Positions 6,962 to 10,506 of a DNA stretch of 10,506 nt are shown here, one piece after another (the first letter of the stretch is position 1; every line of letters begins with the position of its first letter). A program made the translations under genes and the position numbers. Source of the DNA: an uncultured Verrucomicrobiales bacterium (lineage in GTDB: Bacteria > Verrucomicrobiota > Verrucomicrobiia > Limisphaerales > JACDHS01); the NCBI GenBank assembly GCA_937983475.1, contig CALJZV010000162.1:1-10506 (forward strand), in the 5' to 3' direction. The notes under the pieces were generated by a model. It was not told where the DNA came from and ran no database searches. It was given only the letters and a program-made list of their open reading frames with translations.

Positions 6962-7692
6962 GCAAGGGAAGAAAAATTCTGGTTTACGGCGGCTCAGGCG
7001 GCATCGGGTCGGCCATCGCAAAACGGCTCCACCAGCGCGGTTGCTCGCTGCATCTCACCGGCCGCAACGCGGAGAAGCTGTCCGCTGTGGCAAGCAATCT
7101 GGGCGCGGGGTTCACAGCGGGGGATGTTTTTGAAGAAGACTTTTTCAAGCGCGTGACCAATGACGCGGGCGATGCGCTCGGCGGATTGGTTTATGCCGTG
7201 GGCACCATTCAACTACGCGCACTGCAAAGCCTCTCTGCGGATGATTTTTTGAACGATTTTCAAGTCAATGCCCTCGGTGCTGCGCTCGCCGTGAAAACTG
7301 CCCTGCCTGCCCTCAAGAAAACCGAGGGCACCGCTTCGGTGGTGTTCTTCTCCAGCGTGGCCGCAATCCAGGGTTTCTCGCTTCATGCCTCCATGGGCAT
7401 GGCCAAGGGAGCGGTATCCGGACTTACTTTATCGCTGGCCGCGGAACTTGCCCCGAAAGTGCGCGTCAACGCCATCGCACCGTCACTCACCCAAACACCC
7501 CTGGCGAAGGGCATCCTGGCCAGCGAGCCGATGGCCAAATCCATCGCGGCCATGCATGCGCTGGAACGATTGGGCACGCCCGAGGATATCGCGATTCTGG
7601 CTGAATTTCTTTTGTCGCCCGAGGCCGGCTGGATCACCGGGCAGATTCTCAGCGTGGACGGCGGTCGTTCCACGCTGCGGACCAAGGGATAA
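6958..7692 (+). CDS. SDR-family protein lacking the catalytic tyrosine
   Basis: A 244-residue short-chain dehydrogenase/reductase of usual length, predicted cytoplasmic. The Rossmann loop GGSGGIG (residues 11-17) should bind NAD(P)H. YAVG occupies the place of the usual NNAG. Ser133 in FFSSVAA fits the catalytic serine. The C-terminal block has VRVNAIAPSLTQTPLA, then ITGQILSVDGG. The YxxxK motif is changed: Lys150 is present in MGMAKGA, but the residue four before it is Met146 (ATG at 7393-7395), not Tyr. The spacing from Ser133 is the normal 13, so this looks like substitution rather than misalignment. I recall related SDRs with HAS-x-AKGA here, so it may be a subfamily trait. Oxidoreductase activity is doubtful; a binding, regulatory or altered catalytic role is possible. 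It sits 14 nt before the photolyase gene, suggesting shared transcription. No Shine-Dalgarno is visible. Confidence 0.86.
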   Translation: MSKGRKILVYGGSGGIGSAIAKRLHQRGCSLHLTGRNAEKLSAVASNLGAGFTAGDVFEEDFFKRVTNDAGDALGGLVYAVGTIQLRALQSLSADDFLNDFQVNALGAALAVKTALPALKKTEGTASVVFFSSVAAIQGFSLHASMGMAKGAVSGLTLSLAAELAPKVRVNAIAPSLTQTPLAKGILASEPMAKSIAAMHALERLGTPEDIAILAEFLLSPEAGWITGQILSVDGGRSTLRTKG

Positions 7693-7706
7693 GACTGGAT
7701 CAGGGC

Positions 7707-9230
7707 ATGAAAACATTGCGATTCATTCTGGGCGATCAACTCAGCCGCTCCATTTCCTCACTGCGAAATCTGAACCGCAAAAACGATGTGGTTCTGATGG
7801 TCGAAGTGCAGGAGGAGGCGACCTACGTGCGGCATCACCAGCAAAAAATTGCCCTCGTCCTCTCGGCCATGCGCCATTTTGCCCGGGAACTGCGCGCCGA
7901 AAAAATCAAGGTGGACTATGTCGAGCTCAACGCAAAAGGAAACACCGGGTCCTTCACCGGGGAACTGCGGCGCGCCGTGAGGCGGCATAAACCGGATTGC
8001 GTGGTGGTGACCGAGCCGGGCGAGTGGCGTGTCTGGGAGAAAATGAAATCGTGGGCCAAGGAGATCGGCATTCCCGTCGAGATTCGGCCCGACGAGCGGT
8101 TTTTTTGTTCCTGCGAGGAATTCGAGCAGTGGGCGGGTGAATGCGAGCGGCTGCGAATGGAATCCTTTTACCATCACATGCGCCGCAAAACCGGCATGCT
8201 CATGCGGGACGGCAAGCCGCTTGGCGGCAAATGGAATTACGACAAGGAGAACCGCAAGCCGCTGCCGGACAACATCAAGATTCCGGAACTCCGCCGCGTT
8301 TCTCCCGACGCGGCGACCCGGGCGGTCATGAAGCTCGTCAAGTGGCGCTTTGCTGATCATTTCGGCGAATTAAAGCGCTTCGGCTGGGCGGTGACGCGCA
8401 AGGATGCACAGTCGGCCATGAAACATTTTATCCGGCACGGACTGCCCCACTTTGGCGATTACCAGGACGCCATGAAAACCGGGGAGGACTTCCTGTTTCA
8501 CTCGGCATTGTCGCCGTACCTCAATCTCGGGCTGCTGGAGCCGCGCGAGGTTTGCAAGGCGGCGCTGGCCGCATTGAAAAAGAAGAAAGCCCCGCTCAAC
8601 TGCGTCGAGGGGTTCATCCGGCAGATTCTCGGTTGGCGCGAATATGTGCGCGGCCTGTATTGGCTGCGCATGCCGGCCTATGCACGAACCAATTTTCTCA
8701 AGGCGCGCCGGCCGCTGCCCGAATTCTATTGGAGCGGGGATACGGAGATGAATTGCCTGCGCCAGGCCATCCAAGGCACCTGCCGCAACGCCTACGCGCA
8801 CCATATCCAGCGATTGATGGTCACCGGCAACTTCGCCTTGTTGGCGGGCCTTTCACCGGCTGAGGTCGAGGAATGGTATCTCATCGTGTACGCCGACGCG
8901 TTTGACTGGGTGGAGCTGCCCAACACCCACGGCATGGCGCTGCACGCCGACGGCGGCCAGCTCGGCTCCAAGCCTTACGCCGCCTCCGGCGCCTATATCA
9001 ACCGCATGTCCAATTACTGCGCGGACTGCGTTTTCAACCCGAAGGTCAAGCTTGGCCCAAAGGCCTGCCCGTTCAACTACCTGTACTGGCATTTCCTGAC
9101 GACGAATAAGAAACGGCTCAAATCCAATCCGCGATTGGCCATGCCCTATCGAACACTGGCGCGAATGCCGGCGGCGCGTCGAAAGGAAATCACGCGCCAG
9201 GCCAAACAGTTTCTCAGCAACCTCAAATGA
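7707..9230 (+). CDS. phrB: FeS-type bacterial (6-4) photolyase / cryptochrome-related protein
   Basis: A 507-residue member of the FeS-BCP photolyase-cryptochrome group (COG3046 type), which repairs UV (6-4) photoproducts with light. The N-terminal antenna domain opens LRFILGDQLS. The FAD-binding C-terminal half contains FIRQILGWREYVRG, then NAYAHHIQRLMVTGNF with paired His365 and His366, and THGMALHADGG. Four cysteines, Cys350 (in MNC), Cys438 and Cys441 (YCADC) and Cys454 (KACPFN), match the four 4Fe-4S ligands of the family and, as I remember it, the numbering of Agrobacterium PhrB. All motifs are intact, so it should be functional. Expected cofactors are FAD, a 4Fe-4S cluster and a lumazine-type antenna (family knowledge). 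The ATG at 7707 follows a weak CAGGG and lies 14 nt after the SDR, probably in one transcript. A photoreceptor role rather than repair cannot be excluded. Confidence 0.94.
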   Translation: MKTLRFILGDQLSRSISSLRNLNRKNDVVLMVEVQEEATYVRHHQQKIALVLSAMRHFARELRAEKIKVDYVELNAKGNTGSFTGELRRAVRRHKPDCVVVTEPGEWRVWEKMKSWAKEIGIPVEIRPDERFFCSCEEFEQWAGECERLRMESFYHHMRRKTGMLMRDGKPLGGKWNYDKENRKPLPDNIKIPELRRVSPDAATRAVMKLVKWRFADHFGELKRFGWAVTRKDAQSAMKHFIRHGLPHFGDYQDAMKTGEDFLFHSALSPYLNLGLLEPREVCKAALAALKKKKAPLNCVEGFIRQILGWREYVRGLYWLRMPAYARTNFLKARRPLPEFYWSGDTEMNCLRQAIQGTCRNAYAHHIQRLMVTGNFALLAGLSPAEVEEWYLIVYADAFDWVELPNTHGMALHADGGQLGSKPYAASGAYINRMSNYCADCVFNPKVKLGPKACPFNYLYWHFLTTNKKRLKSNPRLAMPYRTLARMPAARRKEITRQAKQFLSNLK

Positions 9231-9274
9231 TGTGGAAAGCTTGCATTGAAAGCCTTATGGCGAAATAAAGCGGC

Positions 9275-9487
9275 ATGCCATACGTCAATGTTCGCATCAC
9301 GAAGGACGGCGTAACCGCCGAGCAGAAGGCCCAACTGGTCGCTGAGTTTACCCAGACCCTTCAGCGCGTTCTCGGCAAGCAACCCGAGCATACGCACATT
9401 GTGATCGACGAGGTGGAGCCGGAGAACTGGGGATTTGCCGGAATGCTCACCACTGAATTCCGTCGCCAACAACATCGGCCAAGGTGA
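9275..9487 (+). CDS. 4-oxalocrotonate tautomerase-family small protein
   Basis: A 70-residue protein of the tautomerase superfamily, which uses an N-terminal proline as a general acid/base for keto-enol tautomerisation. Pro2 becomes residue 1 after Met removal, followed by YVNVRIT. A helix with VTAEQKAQLV and the C-terminal VIDEVEPENWGFAG fit the group whose members end with DNWG-type sequence. The arginines at positions 11 and 39 of classical 4-oxalocrotonate tautomerase are not in place here (Gly and Thr by simple counting), so the substrate is probably not oxalocrotonate. The length is typical of the monomer, which normally forms hexamers. It starts 44 nt after the photolyase with no clear ribosome binding site or intervening terminator. 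A functional link to the photolyase or SDR is not evident. Confidence 0.87.
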   Translation: MPYVNVRITKDGVTAEQKAQLVAEFTQTLQRVLGKQPEHTHIVIDEVEPENWGFAGMLTTEFRRQQHRPR

Positions 9488-9535
9488 GTTCCGGTTTGCT
9501 CCCGGCGTGTTCTCGTTTACCATGTTGCGCTTTAA

Positions 9536-10506
9536 ATGAAACAGCTGTTGATCACGATCCTGGTGGTGGGTGCCCTGGCTTGGGGCGGGTTTCAGCTATG
9601 GAAAAAGTGGGACGAGAAAAATCGTCTGGCCAAAACCGCCCGGCAGCCACGCACCGCGCAGGTCGAGTCGCGCGACATCCGATTTGCGATTGCCGCCGCC
9701 GGGGACATCGGCCCGGCTGACCAGGTGTCCGTGCGCCCGGAAATTAACGGGCGCATCGCGCTGTTGCCTGTGGACATCGGCGACGAAGTCAAGAAAGGCG
9801 ATTTGCTCTTCACGCTGGATGACCAGGATTTGCAAATCGAGTACTCGGCGCGCCAGACCGAGATTGAGGGGGCGAAGCTGCAACTGGAAAAGGCCCGCCG
9901 TAATTATGAGCGCGCTGCCGAGCTGTTCAAGCAAAGCCTGGTATCCAAGGAGGTGTTTGAAAACGCGCGGACGGACTTTGACCTGGCCAGGAACAGCGTG
10001 GAGAAGGCCGACAAGGCGCTGAAGCTGGTTGAGGATCGCCTGTCCAAAACCAAGATTCTCGCGCCGTTTGACTGCACTGTGCTGACGCGTCCGGTGTCCA
10101 TCGGGCAGGCGGTTTCCGGATCGGGCGGTTTCAACAGCGGCACGGAGGTGATGACCATTGCCGACCTGAAAAACATGATCATCACCGCCCACATCAGCCA
10201 GGCCGATGTCACGCGCATTGAGCCGGGCCAGGCGGTGGACATCCAGGTGGAGTCGGTGCCCGGCCTTAAAATGAAGGGATCCGTGGAGCGCATCGCGCCG
10301 CAGGCCACCATGAAGAACAACCTCAAGGGATTTTCGGCCCGGATCGCCCTTCAAAGCATTGACCCGCGCGTTCGCCCCGGCATGACCGCCAATTTGTCCA
10401 TTCCCGTAGATGCCGCCGACGGCGTGCTGGCGATTCCCTTGGCGGCGGTCTTTACCGAACGCGGGGAGCGTTATGCCTATGTGAAAAACGGCAGCGCGTT
10501 TGAACG
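9536..10506 (+). CDS. RND/MacA-type efflux periplasmic adaptor (HlyD family), 3' end cut
   Basis: The frame runs off the right edge after 323 complete codons with no stop. The start ATG at 9536 is fixed by an uncleaved signal/anchor helix, MKQLLITILVVGALAWGGF. The layout is that of a membrane-fusion adaptor: a first lipoyl half (about 65-96, with IGDEVKKGDLLF), a long alpha-helical coiled-coil hairpin (about 97-172, rich in A, E, K, R and L heptads), and a second lipoyl half (about 173-208, with ILAPFDCTVL). The beta-barrel follows (from about 215, with RPGMTANLSIP at 280-290). APFDC has Cys180 where the family usually has Gly. Such proteins link an inner-membrane pump to a TolC-like outer-membrane channel. 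The spacing of the barrel resembles MacA/ABC-type adaptors as much as RND ones. The pump should follow in the next sequence. Confidence 0.92.
   Translation, partial: MKQLLITILVVGALAWGGFQLWKKWDEKNRLAKTARQPRTAQVESRDIRFAIAAAGDIGPADQVSVRPEINGRIALLPVDIGDEVKKGDLLFTLDDQDLQIEYSARQTEIEGAKLQLEKARRNYERAAELFKQSLVSKEVFENARTDFDLARNSVEKADKALKLVEDRLSKTKILAPFDCTVLTRPVSIGQAVSGSGGFNSGTEVMTIADLKNMIITAHISQADVTRIEPGQAVDIQVESVPGLKMKGSVERIAPQATMKNNLKGFSARIALQSIDPRVRPGMTANLSIPVDAADGVLAIPLAAVFTERGERYAYVKNGSAFE

Noticed and set aside
9231..9274. GAAAGC direct repeats between the photolyase and tautomerase genes
   Set aside because: Six-base repeats are expected by chance; no hairpin or regulatory pattern is visible.

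Overview
The window is a densely packed stretch of bacterial chromosome, GC-rich by eye, with every recognisable gene on the + strand. The gene content points to the PVC superphylum, most likely Verrucomicrobiota, with Planctomycetota as the alternative. The reasons are secreted formylglycine sulfatases in tandem, a sialate mutarotase (kelch) domain fused to a sodium:solute symporter, and an iron-sulfur bacterial photolyase. Clear Shine-Dalgarno sequences are also scarce. This is an inference from gene content; no phylogenetic marker is present.

Left edge (1-36): the 3' part of a tRNA, probably tRNA-Ser, cut by the window boundary.

Region A (84-6523) is a tight four-gene cluster that reads as one operon. 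It holds an N-acetylneuraminate lyase-type aldolase, an 874-residue kelch/mutarotase-symporter fusion, an arylsulfatase of the GalNAc-sulfatase-like type, and an iduronate-2-sulfatase-like enzyme. The gaps are 5 nt, a 4-nt ATGA overlap and 7 nt. A coherent model is that exported sulfatases remove sulfate from host or algal glycans. The periplasmic kelch domain then equilibrates the anomers of the released sialic acid, the fused symporter imports it with Na+, and the lyase cleaves it to ManNAc and pyruvate. The remaining nan/nag enzymes (epimerase, kinase, deacetylase), any sialidase and the sulfatase-maturing enzyme are not in the window.

Region B (6524-6957) has no intact gene of normal size. 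It holds what looks like the C-terminal membrane part of an ExoD-family protein, with no matching N-terminal half, bracketed by a near-identical short direct repeat.

Region C (6958-9487) contains a short-chain dehydrogenase/reductase whose catalytic tyrosine position is methionine, then an FeS-type (6-4) photolyase with all four cluster cysteines, then a small 4-oxalocrotonate tautomerase-like protein.

Region D (9536-10506) is the start of an RND/MacA-type periplasmic adaptor that runs off the right edge. The transport partners presumably lie beyond it.

The most interesting points are the single-polypeptide mutarotase-transporter placed in an operon with the lyase and two sulfatases, and the tyrosine-less SDR immediately upstream of the photolyase. 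I see no CRISPR array, insertion sequence, phage gene or obviously unprecedented system.
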